In this document: one piece after another, positions 30,026 to 41,276 of the stretch
Layout: every line of letters begins with the position of its first letter
Position numbering within the stretch: position 1 is the stretch's first letter
Assembly: GCA_014529385.2 (NCBI GenBank)
Contig: CM043947.1
Location: 119,982,891 to 120,046,890 of the forward strand
From: Adiantum capillus-veneris
Taxonomy: Eukaryota; Streptophyta; Polypodiopsida; Polypodiales; Pteridaceae
Length of the DNA: 64,000 nt
Direction of reading: 5' to 3'
Notes under the pieces: model-generated
Database searches by the model: none
What the model saw: the letters and a program-made list of their open reading frames with translations, nothing else
What the model was told of the DNA's origin: nothing
Position numbers and translations under genes: made by a program

Positions 30026-31592
30026 TTGACGGGAGCAAAGAGAACCCCGAACCCCGATGGCCTCTAAAACACCGGGGACCGAATGGCGCGCCTCGAGCCT
30101 GTCATGGTAAAGCAAACAGGGGGCACCACCTAGCTTCAGCGGCTAGGACGCAAACAACACACCACCATAACAAAGTTTTCATCCAAGAGAGATGGATGCT
30201 TGGGAGTAATGATGAAGAGGAAAGGGAATGAGATCAAGTGAGAGAGAGAGAGAGAGAGAGAGAGTGAGGGAGGGGGTATAGCGGCTTAGTACTTAGGCAC
30301 CACAAAAGGATGGCGAATCCGCACACCCTTCACAGATACACAAGCTCACTCCAAACACAAGACTAGGTGGTGATTCCTCACACCTCACATGGGCAAAACA
30401 TTGCAAGAAAACATACTCACAAAACCTCAAGCTTTATTTAGAGAATAAGGCGATGAAATGAGGATCATAGGGTAGGGGAATGAGAAGGGAGAGCATGGTA
30501 GAGCACATGGCGGATAGGTGGGAGTTGATGGCGAAGACTCGCACGAGGGTTATGGCCATCATCCTTCATTTAGTTTCCCTTCATCTTCCATAGCCCAACG
30601 GTGTAGAGGTCATGCTCAAGACGAGCATGGTGATTGCGGTGATGGTGATGGTGTGGGTGTGTGTGTGTGCACTAGGCACACACAGTGCATAGTGTACTCT
30701 TTGGTGATGGTGTGTGTCCTTAGTGTGATGGTGACCCCTCTTTATATAGGGGAGGAGGGGGAAGAAATTCTAGAAACTAGAAATGAAGAAATCATTATCT
30801 ACATAGGCCATGTGACTGTGGGCCCCACTTGTCTGGCTGTGTGTATATGTGCCAGAACAACAGTCTCATGAGAGAGAGACTAAGAGAGAGAGATGGGTTG
30901 ATGAAAAAAAGTGAGAGGTGACATGGATAATAAAGTAATTACAAGAGGGGAGAGAGGGGAGTGTGTTCAGAGGTGAATCTGTGTGCAGATGTGTGTGAAC
31001 ACAAGAAAAATCAGGTAACCACCGGGTGGGGATGGGTCTGTGGGCACCTTTTTCAGTGAAACTGAGTGTGTGTGAGTGTGGGGGAGGTTATTTAGCTACA
31101 AGACAAGAGACATTGCGCCCTTTAGAGAGAGAGAGAGAGAGGGGGGGGTATTTGGGTCATGGGATATGATAGGAGAGAGAAAGAGGGGGTGGGGTATACT
31201 ATTTTGGAAGATAGGGTAAGTTGCATGTGAGTTAGGGTGCATTATTGGTGAGTTATAATGCATTATTGGTGAGAGGTGGGGTAGCTTGAGGGGAGAGAGA
31301 AAGGAGAAAGGACAAGGGGAAGAGAGAGGGGGTTGACCTTTTGAGTGGAGGAGAGGAAAAGGGACACCCGGCGGGGCAACAGTGAAGAAAAAGGAGGCAA
31401 GGTGGGGATGGGCTACCCCGCAGGCATGAGGTGGCCTATTTTACCTTTCTTACATATTTACATAATCATAATTTATTTATTTTCTTACTATTTCCAATGC
31501 CTTTTATCACTCCCTCCCTAAGAGGGGGTTTTCATGGGGTGGGGACGAGAGAAGAGGGGTATGGGAGCTTGGCTTGTGAAAAGCCCCCATCA
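30026..31592. mobile_element. 1567-bp insertion within the copia-1 5' LTR, unclassified
   Basis: The LTR breaks after GGCGGCCG and resumes with CCGGAAAG, so CCG is duplicated. Insert ends are TTGACGGGAGC and GCCCCCATCA, which are weak inverted repeats. It holds GA-rich tracts (30237-30266, 31120-31200), a TTTATATAGG motif near 30750 and no coding frame that I trust. It may be a small DNA transposon or a solo LTR. Confidence 0.55.
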
Positions 31593-31595
31593 CCG

Positions 31596-31905
31596 GAAAG
31601 TGGTCGGAAAACAACCGGTCGGTTGGCCGGTGGCCGGTAGTCAATGGTCGATGGCCGTAGGTCTGAAGTCAATGGCCGGTGGCCGGTGGTTAGAAGTCAA
31701 TGGCCAGTGGCCGGTGGCCGAATTCAAAAGCGGACTTGTCTTCTCAAGGGCGGCCACACATGGGCGGATTGGAGGATCCGATTTGGACTTATTCGCACAA
31801 GGGCGGCTACACATGGCTGTCTCTCATAAGAGAGGGCAACCCTTTTGGCCTATAAAAGGAGGCCATTTCTACACACATTTCATAGTGTCAAGTTGATGCA
31901 ACAAG
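31596..31905 (+). repeat. copia-1 5' LTR, second part
   Basis: Contains the GTCAATGGCCGGTGGCC-type repeats (31620-31725) and TATAAAAG at 31851-31858, and ends at GATGCAACAA. The remaining ~300 bp present in the 3' LTR are deleted here. Confidence 0.88.
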
Positions 31906-32508
31906 GTGAAGTCACTAGACGACTTCTACGAGAAATCATCGGCATCCAATAAGGTATTTCTTATGAAGCGCTTGTTCAATCTAAAGATGGCAGAGAATAG
32001 TTCAGTTGCAGAACACCTAAATGACTTTAACACAAACATAAGTCAACTTCGATCAATGAAAATCAATTTCGATGACGAAGTGCGATCTCTCCTTATACTA
32101 TCATCTCTACCGGATAGTTGGGACATCCTTGTGATGGCTATAAGTAATTCTATCTCTGGCACAAATACTCTTAAGTTTCATGATGTTGTGGGTGTTCTCC
32201 TAAGCGAGGAAATGCGATGGAGAAGCACAAGAGAATCATCAAGTGCTGCACTATCAGTGGAAACAAGAGGAAGGCCTAAGGAGAGGTTCAAAAACCAAAA
32301 GGGTCGTGATCGCTCAAGGCAGTCACGCACAAAGTCATTTCTTGAATGTTGGAACTGCGGCAAGAAGGGCCACGTCAAGAAGGATTGCTGGTCCAAGAAG
32401 AAGAAGGAGACAGAGTCTCAAGACAACAAGCCAACATCGGAGGCCAATGTGGCAGGTAAAGTAGAGCAAGATGCTCTAATTCTCTCATTAGACAATGTGT
32501 CTAATTCC
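31906..32508 (+). pseudogene. copia-1 gag (N-terminus deleted)
   Basis: Encodes the UBN2-type gag of copia elements (ASNKVFLMKRLFNLKM, LILSSLPDSWD) and a CCHC knuckle CWNCGKKGHVKKDC near 32347-32388. The first ~100 codons are missing. TAG 32509-32511 separates it from the protease in the same frame. Confidence 0.85.
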
Positions 32509-32511
32509 TAG

Positions 32512-33075
32512 ATAGTAGATTTCGGGGCTTCATTCCATGCGACACCACACAAGCAACATTTCCAAGACTACACCAAAGGTAATTTTGGGTATGTATACTT
32601 GGGAGATGATGAAGCTTGTGAGATTGTCGGCAAAGGTATAGTTTCTGTCAAAACTGCTAACGGAAATGAATGGAAGCTTAAAGATGTTAGGCATGTTCCT
32701 TCTCTTCGCAAAAATTTGATCTCTACAGGACAATTGGACGATGAAGGTCACAACATTGCATTCGGAAACAAACGGTGGAAGATCTCAAAGGGATCTTTGG
32801 TGGTTGCCAAGGGAGAAAAAGTCGGTACACTTTACTTGTGTACTTTTAGCACACAACCTTCAGCTTGTGCAGCAACTACAAAAGTTGACAATGCGGTGTG
32901 GCACTACCAACTTGGGCATATGAGTGCCAAAGGAATGCAAATCCTTCAAACAAAGAAGCTTCTACCAAGTTTGAAAGAAGTGTACTTAGAGTTCTGTGAA
33001 GATTGTGTTTATGGTAAACAAAAGAGGGTAAAATTTCAAAAATCAGGAAATGAAAGAAAAAATAAAAAACTTTAG
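32512..33075 (+). pseudogene. copia-1 protease and GAG-pre-integrase region
   Basis: IVDFGASFHAT is the aspartic protease site with Phe in place of Ser/Thr of D(S/T)G. VWHYQLGHMSAKGMQIL and FCEDCVYGKQ form the HHCC zinc-binding N-terminal part of integrase. TAG 33073-33075 ends the segment, again without a frame change. Confidence 0.8.
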
Positions 33076-35220
33076 TTGGTTCATTCTGATGTTTGGGGTC
33101 CTGCAAGTACACCATCACTTGGTGGCTCATTGTACTATGTAACATTCATAGACGATGAGACTAGAAAAACATGGGTTTATGTCATGAAGAATAAATCCGA
33201 TGTATTTTCCATATTTCAAAGGTGGAAAGCCTTTGTGGAGAATGAAACAGGTACCAAGGTTAAATGCCTCAGATCCGACAATGGAGGCGAATATTGCAGC
33301 CAAGCTTTTGAAAGCTTTTGTGCTAGCAATGGCATTCGGAGGCAAAGGACAACCCCAAGGACACCTCAACAAAATGGGATTTCGGAAAGGATGAACAGGA
33401 CAATCATGGAACGAGCACGAAGCATGCGGCTACATGCAGGCCTACCGCTTGAGCTTTGGGCGGAAGCTGTAAGTACATCTATGTACTTAATCAATCGGTC
33501 ACCCTCAACGGCATTGGATGGGGGAGTTCCAGAAGAGGCATGGACAGGTAAACCGGTGAATTATGCATTTCTCAAAGTGTTTGGGTGTGAGGCTTTCATG
33601 CACATAGATAGAAGCCTAAGATCAAAGCTAGATGCAAAGTCCAAAAAGTGTTTCTTCATTGGCTATGGAGAAGGATACTTTGGGTATCGCCTATGGAATC
33701 CTGAAGATGGTAAAATCTTAAGGAGTAGGGATGTAATTTTTAATGAACAAAATATGTACAAAGATTACTTGGAAAGAAAACAAACAAAAGAAACAGGTGA
33801 TGAGTACATGGAGCTTGAGGACGGTGAAGACTCAAGCACTGCAAACGGTGACAATGTGCAACAACGTCAACCAAATGAGGAGCCTCAACCTATTCCCCGA
33901 AGATCTACAAGAGCAAGGAGACCTCCAGAAAGGTTTGTTCCTTCTTTCAACCATCTCTTGATCTCAGATTTTGGAGAGCCAGAATCGTACGAAGAAGCTA
34001 TGCAACATGAATCCAAAGAAGAATGGACGAAGAGCATGCAAGTGGAGATGGACTCACTACATCGCAACCAAACATGGAAGTTGGTTGAGTTGCCTAAAGG
34101 TAAGCGGGCACTTCAAAACAAATGGGTGTACAAGCTGAAGGAAGAAGAAGGTGGGAAGAAAAGGTACAAGTCTAGGCTTGTGGTAAAAGGTTTTTCTCAA
34201 AAGAAAGGTATTGACTTCAATGAAATATTTTCTCCTATTGTAAAAATGAACTCAATTAGGCTTGTCTTAAGCCTTGTGGTTTCTCATGATCTAAATCTCG
34301 AGCAAATGGATGTAAATATGGCATTCCCTCACGGTGACTTAGAGGAGGAAATCTACATGCTTCAACCAAAGGGGTATGAAGTAAAAGGTAAGGAGAAAAT
34401 GGTTTGCAGATTAAAGAAGAGCTTGTATGGTTTAAAGCAAGCATCAAGACAATGGTACTTGAAGTTTTATCGATGGATGTTGGATCATGGATTCACAAGA
34501 TGCAACTCGTATCACTGCGTGTACACGAAGAATTTGGGAGATGGGAAATTCATCATCCTAATGTTGTATGTTGATGACATGTTGATTGCAAGTGCTAACG
34601 TGCAGGACATCAAAGACCTAAACGAGGAGCTGTCCAAATCTTTTTCAATGAAAGATTTAGGTGCTGCAAAGAGGATACTTGGTATGAAAATATCAAGGGA
34701 CAGGACAAAGAAGACAATAAAGCTATCTCAAGAAGATTACATCAAGAAGGTACTAGAAAGGTTTGCAATACAACATGCAAAACCAGTTTCTACACCTTTG
34801 GCTGGTCATTTTAAACTAACGAAGGATATGTGTCCAAAGACACAAGAGGAGATAGCCTATATGTCTAAAGTTCCATATGCTGTAGTGGTAGGTTCTCTAA
34901 TGTATGCTATGGTCTGGACAAGGCCAGACATTGCACATGCAATGGGAGTTGTGAGTAGGTTCATGGACAACCCAGGTAAAGAGCATTGGCAAGTTGTGAA
35001 GTGGATACTTAGGTATCTAAACGGGACAACAACAAATGCTTTGTATTTTGGAGGAACTGATATTTTTCTAGAAGGGTATGCTGATGCAGATATGGAAGGT
35101 GACAAAGATACTCGAAGGAGCACTACTGGCTATGTGTTCACGGTTGGAGGTACAGCAGTAAGCTGGGCTTCAAAGCTGCAAAAAGTGGTTCACTTTCTAC
35201 CACGGAAGCAGAGTATGTAG
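33076..35220 (+). pseudogene. copia-1 integrase, reverse transcriptase and RNase H (main part)
   Basis: A 714-codon open frame. The integrase core has HSDVWGP, RSDNGGEY and the final Glu in GISERMNRT, so D,D,E is intact. RT follows with WVYKLKEEEGG, LEQMDVNMAF, SLYGLKQASRQWY and the catalytic YVDDMLI (near 34567). RNase H starts at YADADMEGDKDTRRSTTGY. A one-base frameshift near 35195 throws the rest into another frame. Confidence 0.9.
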
Positions 35221-35528
35221 CAATGACGGAGGCAAGCAAAGAAATTCTGTGGCTTCACAGATTCTTAGAAGAGCTGGGATTCAAACAAGAAAATTGTGTC
35301 TTGTACAATGATAGCCAAAGCGCTATCCATCTTTCGAAGAACTCAGCCTTTCATTCAAGGACAAAGCACATTGAGGTGAGATATCACTTCATACGCACTC
35401 TTTTGGAAGAGGGACAGCTAAAGCTAGGAAAGGTGCATACAAGTGAAAATCCTGCAGACATGTTTACAAAGGTGGTCAACAAGGAGAAGTTGAGCTTTTG
35501 CTCATCTTCAATCGGCATTCAAGGATAA
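35196..35528 (+). pseudogene. copia-1 RNase H C-terminal part
   Basis: In the shifted frame STTEAEYVAMTEASKEILWL, YNDSQSAIHLSKN and RTKHIEVRYHFIR complete the copia RNase H with its Glu and Asp. The ENPADMFTKVV tail is typical of the end of copia pol. Stop at 35526-35528. Confidence 0.88.
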
Positions 35529-35577
35529 GAAGCCAGAATGGAAAGCAGTCACAGGTTTGGTTTTGAGATCAGTCTCC

Positions 35578-35588
35578 AAGTGGGAGAT
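35578..35588 (+). promoter_or_regulatory. copia-1 polypurine tract
   Basis: AAGTGGGAGAT directly before the 3' LTR start TGTTAATTATGG. Confidence 0.75.
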
Positions 35589-36264
35589 TGTTAATTATGG
35601 AGCCTCATTTACCCTTGTAATTTTCTGTGGTAAAAGCGCACATTTGTAAGGCCTCCATTATGAGGAGAAGCCATCGTGCGTGAAGGAAAATCACTCACCG
35701 AAAACCAAAATTTTCACGAACAAGAATCAGGGGCAACTTTAGAGGCCTCGGGGACGGAGGCCCCCGAGACTTTTTTTTTCGCCGGAATATTATGGCCGGA
35801 TGGCGGCCGGAAAGTGGTCGGAAAACAATCGGTCGGTTGGTCGGTGGCCGGTAGTCAATGGCCGATGGCCGGTGGTCAGAAGTCAATGGCCGGTAGACGG
35901 AAGTCAATGGCCGGTGGCCGGTGGCCAAATTCAAAAGCGGACTTATCTTCTCAAGGGCGGCCACACATGGGCGGATTGGAGGGTCCGATTTGGACTTATT
36001 CGCACAAGGGCGGCTACACATGGCTGTCTCTCATAAGAGAGGGCAGCCCTTTTAGCCTATAAAAGGAGGCCATTTCTACACATATTTCATAGTGTGAAGT
36101 TGATGCAACAATGTGAGTGTGAGGTGGTGAGAGGGAAGCAAGGCGGGAGCTCTATCAACGGTTTAATCCCTTTGTAAACTACTTCTTCTTTGAAGTGCTA
36201 AAGCCATTGAGTGGCTGCTTTTCCGTGGACGTAGCCCACATTGGGTGAACCACGTATATCGTGT

Positions 36265-36324
<60 letters not shown>

Positions 36325-36409
36325 CTATAATCTCTTGTGTGTGAAATCTATCTCTCTCCATTAAGCAATCTACTCAAAAATCTATTTAGCTACGTCTTAT
36401 TTTCTAACA
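35589..36409 (+). repeat. copia-1 3' LTR
   Basis: 821 bp, complete. U3 holds a G-rich repeat block built on AGTCAATGGCCGGTGGCC (35806-35935), TATAAAAG at 36058-36065 follows, and a CT microsatellite (36270-36320) lies near the end. Confidence 0.9.
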
Positions 36410-36414
36410 AAAGT
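36410..36414. repeat. target-site duplication AAAGT of copia-1, right copy
   Basis: Identical to 29783-29787. Confidence 0.9.
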
Positions 36415-36876
36415 GACACAACTCTCTCTTAAATCATGAGTGGCAACAGTGGTCTCCTTTGACAAGAAGTCTACTAGTCGATGTTGCACAAAGTGAACAT
36501 ATAACATTTTTGCAAAATATAGCTCACAATCTGCATTGTGCAGGGGATGGCCATAAGCCTCCAAATAGATCCTCTTAGTGTTATCTTTGATCACGTCATG
36601 GTTGCACTTCGAAACCTTCCACCTTCCTTTCTTGATCTTTGCGTCCTCACATGGCCATATTGTCTTGATCATGTCCTTTGTCACATCTTTATTGATCTCT
36701 TTCCATTGCATATGGTTTGGATTTGCCCACTTTGAGAGTCGGTGAGCACTACACGTCGCTTGTTGTGCCGACAAGCCGTGTGCCAGAGACTTCATGCATT
36801 GAAATGCATTAACAGCCGCTTATTGTTGATCATCAGGCAATGATTGGGTACCAATATCTTGTTCTTGATCGGCCAT
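36415..36876 (-). pseudogene. coiled-coil/RING gene, 5' part
   Basis: The frame starts at ATG 36876 (MADQEQDIGTQSLPDDQQ), has TAA at 36820-36822, and continues with KWANPNHMQWKEINKD, IYLEAYGHPLHNADCELYF and THDLRESCVT up to the insertion. Across copia-1 it connects in the same frame to 29787. The ATG is preceded by a splice-acceptor-like TTGACTGCAG (36888), so a further upstream exon may exist. This N-terminal part matches no family I know. Confidence 0.6.
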
Positions 36877-37144
36877 TTTCTCTTGAAGCTGCAGTCAATA
36901 GATAGACAAATATTCAATATCATTGGAAAATATATATTCTCACTCATTGGGAAACTGCGTGGAATCCACTAAACCAAACCACAACAAATGCGACTAATTG
37001 AACCACAAGGCAAATTTGAAATACTGACAGTTAAATAACAAATTTGAAACAACTAAAGATAATTGACTCAATTAGGTGAAGCACTTCAAATCAGATACTA
37101 CACTTCAATAAAAAAAAGAATACACTCGACAAGACATATGTATA
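36877..37144 (-). other. flank between RING gene and gypsy-2
   Basis: AT-rich sequence with no frame. On the uninterrupted chromosome it would join position 50550, leaving roughly 300 bp between the kinase and the RING reading frames. Confidence 0.45.
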
Positions 37145-37150
37145 TCATAG
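37145..37150. repeat. flanking repeat TCATAG of gypsy-2, left copy
   Basis: Same six bases at 50544-50549. Read as the target-site duplication of gypsy-2. Confidence 0.7.
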
Positions 37151-37153
37151 AGG

Positions 37154-37215
37154 TGTGAGGTCCCCACACCGTCGTCTCAAACGACGGATCTGATGGTAAA
37201 CCTGGTGGCCACTAG
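37154..37215 (-). repeat. gypsy-2 3' LTR, terminal fragment
   Basis: Closely matches 47760-47821 (CTCAAACGACGGATCTGATG and flanks). Joined directly to the C-terminal codons of copia-2 pol. Confidence 0.85.
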
Positions 37216-38990
37216 ATCTAAAGTGGTGTGTAAATCGCTCCGAGGCTAGGCTCTTTGTGAGAGCATCTGCGGGTTGTGTGAACCTTGACAAGCTCGATAC
37301 GCTTGCCAACCAATGCATCTCGTATGACATGGTTTCTGACCTCTATGTGTTTCGACTTTGAGTGAAACACTGGATTCTTTGCCAAAGCAATGGCACTCTG
37401 ACTATCACAATGTAGTACTGAAACCTCGTGAATGCCAAAATCTCCCACTATACGAGCCAACCATATGGCTTCCTTGCTGGCGTCAGACGCAGCAACATAT
37501 TCTGCCTCAGTGGTAGATAAAGACGTGCAATCTTGGAGACACGATATCCAAGAGATAGCTACTCCAGCAAACATGAACACATAGCCATATGTGGATCTTC
37601 TACGATCCATGCAACCCGCATAATCCGCATCTGTGTAACCTACAATAGATGCATCACTGTTTCCGAAGCATAAACACTTGCTAGCTGTACCTTTCAAATA
37701 TCTGAGGATTTTCTTCACTGCTTCCGAATGCTTCTTGCCAGGGTTTTCCATGTACCTACTAACCACTCCCACTGCATGTGCAATGTCTGGTCTTGTGGCT
37801 ACCATAGCGTACATCAAACTCCCAACTGCTGAAGAATATGGTACCTTCACCATTTCCTCTTTCTCAGCCACTGTCTTGGGAGAGTCTTCCTTGCTAAGTT
37901 TGGAGTATGCTTGCATTGGGGTACTCAATGACTTCCCCCCCTGCATAATAAAACGTTGCAAGACTTTGTGAATGTACTTTTCTTGAGATAATTCAAGAAT
38001 TCCACGTTGCCTGTCTCTCTTGATGTGCATACCAAGAAAGTGATTGGCATCTCCCAAATCCTTCATGGAAAACTGACTGTTTAGCATCTTTTTCAACTGG
38101 TTGATTTCATCAATTGATTTGCCTGCAATAAGCATATCATCTACATACAAGATCAAGATGATTGAAGAACCATCGTTCAACCTTTTTGTGTATAAGCAGT
38201 GATCCTCTTGACTTCTAATGTAACCCTGAGACTGCATGAATTTGTCGAATTTTTTATACCATTGCCTTGAAACTTACTTGAGGCCATAGAGTGCCTTTTT
38301 AAGTCTACAAACCAATTCTTTCCTCGTTGGTTTTTGGGTTTCACATATGAAGCCCTCTGGTTGTTTCATGTAGACGTCTTCATCTAGATCCCCGTGAAGA
38401 AATGCTGTGTTCACATCCATTTGGACAAGTTGCATGTCCTAGATAGCAACGAAGCCAAGCACGGTGCGAAGTGTAGTCATCTTGACTACTGGAGAGAAAA
38501 TCTCATCAAAATCCACACCTTTTTGCTGCTTGAAACCCTTGGCAACTAGACGAGCCTTGTATCTAGGCTCGGGATCTTCCGCTGTATACTTCTTCTTGTA
38601 TACCCACTTGCAAGGTAAAGCATTTTTGCCTTTTGGTAATTCAATCGAATCCCATGTCTCATTAGCCACAATCGAATTGTATTATGATTGCATAGCCTGC
38701 TCCCACTTAACACTATCCTCCATTTGTATAGCTTCTTTGTAGCAGTTTGGCTCTCCACTGTCAGTGACCAAAATGTGGTGTATACCCGGCTCAAACCGCT
38801 CAGGCGCACGTGATACTCTCTCAGAGCGTCTAAGTGCCTAACTGCTGGACTCTGCTCTCTCTGGAGCAATAGTAGTATCTTGCACTTGAGGAGTAGGTGC
38901 AACACTACTGAACTGAGTTGGTTCGGAGGCTACATCCTCGAAACGAACACGTCTGTACTTAACATCTTTGATGGGCTTCTTGTGCATTTT
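37216..38990 (-). pseudogene. copia-2 reverse transcriptase and RNase H
   Basis: One frame with in-frame stops at 38838 (TAG), 38682 (TAA), 38439 (TAG) and 38274 (TAA). RT motifs are [41 protein letters not shown] then the stop then VSRQWY, and LYVDDMLIAG. RNase H is complete (GYTDADYAGCMDRRRSTYGY, STTEAEYVAASDASKEAIWL, CDSQSAIALAKN). A one-base frameshift near 37290 precedes the QPADALTKSLA tail. The 38274 stop sits where the family has glutamine. Confidence 0.9.
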
Positions 38991-41276
38991 TTATTCATTG
39001 AAAATCACATGTGAGCTACGAATGACTTTGTTTGATTCTAGGTGCCAGAGACGATATCCCATCTCTCCGTTTGCACCATAGCCAATAAAGATGCATTTGT
39101 GTGATCTGGGATCTAACTTCCGACGAAGTTCTTTGGGCACATGTGCATATGCCTCACATCCAAATACACGTAAATGATCATAGCTTGGCCTTTTGCCAGT
39201 CCATAATTCCTGTGGAATTTTGAAATTCAAAGGAGAACTAGGTGACCTGTTGATGATGTGCACTGCTATCAGAACAGCTTCCCCCCAAAATTCGGGAGTA
39301 AGCTTCGCCATAGACATCATAGAGACAACTCGCTCTTGAATCATACGATTCATTCTTTCAGCTATCCCATTTTGTGCAGGTGTGTATGGAGCAGTAAACT
39401 GCCGCCAAATTCCTTTTCTATTGCAAAAATCCTTGAACTCTGTGGAGACGTATTCTCCACCATTGTCCGTGCGAAAAGTTTTGAGCTTTGTTCCTGATTG
39501 GTTCTCAACCATGGCGAGGAATTTTTGGAATGTCGAAAAGACTTCTTCCTTACGCTTAAGGAGATACACCCATACCTTTCTGGTAGAATCATCTATGAAC
39601 GTGAGAAAGTAGTTTGCCCCCCCTAGAGTTTTATGTGGCATTGGACCACACAAGTCACTGTGCACCAAGTCTAGAGGTTCGCCTAGATTCTTATTCAATG
39701 GCGAAGATGTCAATCTAGTCTGTTTGCCATACAGACAATGCTCACACAATGGAAAGTCCGTGTAATCTAACACAGGTAAGTAGCCAAAACGCTGAAGTGT
39801 TTTCATTCCCTTTTGGCTAATATGCCCTAGCCGGCTATGCCACAACTCAGGAGACGGCAGCTCGGCAACATAGATAGAGTGTTCGTCGACACTCGAAACA
39901 AACAAAGAGTACAGGGATCCGTTTTTATTGCCTTTCATCATGATAAGGTTGTTCTTGCGGATTATCCAAGAACGATTACCAAAAACTGTAGTGTAGCCAA
40001 GATCATCCAATTTCCCTATAGAAAGCAAGCTTTTCGTAAGCTTGGGCACATGTCTGACATTCTGCAGCACAAAAGTAGTGCCATTATGCATCTGAAGTTT
40101 CACATCACCAATGCCAATAATGTCAAGCTCATAGGAATCACCAAGCTTGACTATTCCATGCATGGATGCATAAGAGGAAAACCACTCTCTATGCGGTGTG
40201 ACATGAAAACTTGCACCAGAATCAAGGATCCAATTCTGTGCATAGCCCTCATCATGTGCAACCAAAGCATTTGGAGTGAGATCTGAAGTGAAAATGAGAA
40301 CATCTGAGGCATCTGTTGTCACCTCGGCATGAATCTCTGTGGGCATAATGAGCATCACTGGAGGAGGAGCATCCTCTACTGCAGTGGTAGGTATGGGAGA
40401 CTCAACAATATTGAGCTCCTCAATCTTTACTGTACTTTTGCCTTTGCCAGAATTATCCTTTTGCATGTTTTTCTGATCTCTTAGGAAACTGCGACAATCC
40501 TTTTTGTAATGACCCTTCTTGTGGCAATAGTAACACTCGACATTTCTGGCATTGCGGTCTCTACTTTGGTTCTTGCGTCTGCTAGGACTACGAGGATTTC
40601 GCTTTCTACTTTTGCTTTTGTATTTGTTCCTGTCACGGCCTCTTGGCTTTGTTGAACTGCTAGCCATATATGCATCTTCATGACTAGCATTATCGAGAGA
40701 TTTATGTCGAATCTCTTCAGTGAGCAAGGCATCTGTGACAGCATTGAATTCTAACTTGCCATTCGGAGCCGAATTGCTAATGGTTGTGCAAAAGATATCC
40801 CATGAACTGGGTAGAGAGCATAATAAGAAGATAGACTTGAGTTCATCGTCAAAATCCTTAAAGCCCTGAGATGTCAACTGACTGAACAAGGAGTTGAACT
40901 CATTTAAATGACTAGAAACTGTGCTACCTTCTTTCATGTTGAGCTTCATAAGCTTTTTCATGAGAAAAACTTTGTTGGATGCACTTTTGCTCTCCCATGC
41001 TGAACATAAGCTATCCCAAAGTTCCTTGGTTGTTTTCTTCCCGGTGATAGTGAAGAAGACTGACTCGGCTAGATGTAGACGTATCGTAGCCATGGCTTTT
41101 GCATCCAAAATCTCCCATTGATCTTGTGTATAATCATCATCCTCTGCACGCTCTTTCAACGGTTCTGAGAGGCCTTTGTTTATCAAAACATCTTTCATGC
41201 GCTCTTTCCACATGGTGAAGTTGCTGCCATCGAACTTCCGAATGAAATACTCCTCCTTTTCTGAAGAAGACGCCAT
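38991..41276 (-). pseudogene. copia-2 gag, protease and integrase
   Basis: An uninterrupted 761-codon frame from ATG 41276 (the frame extends three codons upstream) to TAA 38991-38993. Gag begins MASSSEKEEYFIRKFDGSNF; the knuckle CYYCHKKGHYKKDC is near 40490-40530. The protease site is WILDSGASFHVTPH, GAG-pre-integrase is LWHSRLGHISQKGMKTLQ, and the integrase core has HSDLCGP, RTDNGGEY and GIAERMNRM. All catalytic residues of protease and integrase are present. Confidence 0.92.

Larger units (their letters stand above)
29788..36409 (+). mobile_element. copia-1: Ty1/copia retrotransposon inserted in the RING gene
   Basis: LTR ends TGTTAA...TCTAACA on both sides and a perfect 5-bp duplication AAAGT mark the insertion. 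The 5' LTR carries a 1567-bp insertion and has lost its 3' part together with the PBS and the gag N-terminus. The rest of gag-pol is present with two stops and one frameshift. Confidence 0.92.
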
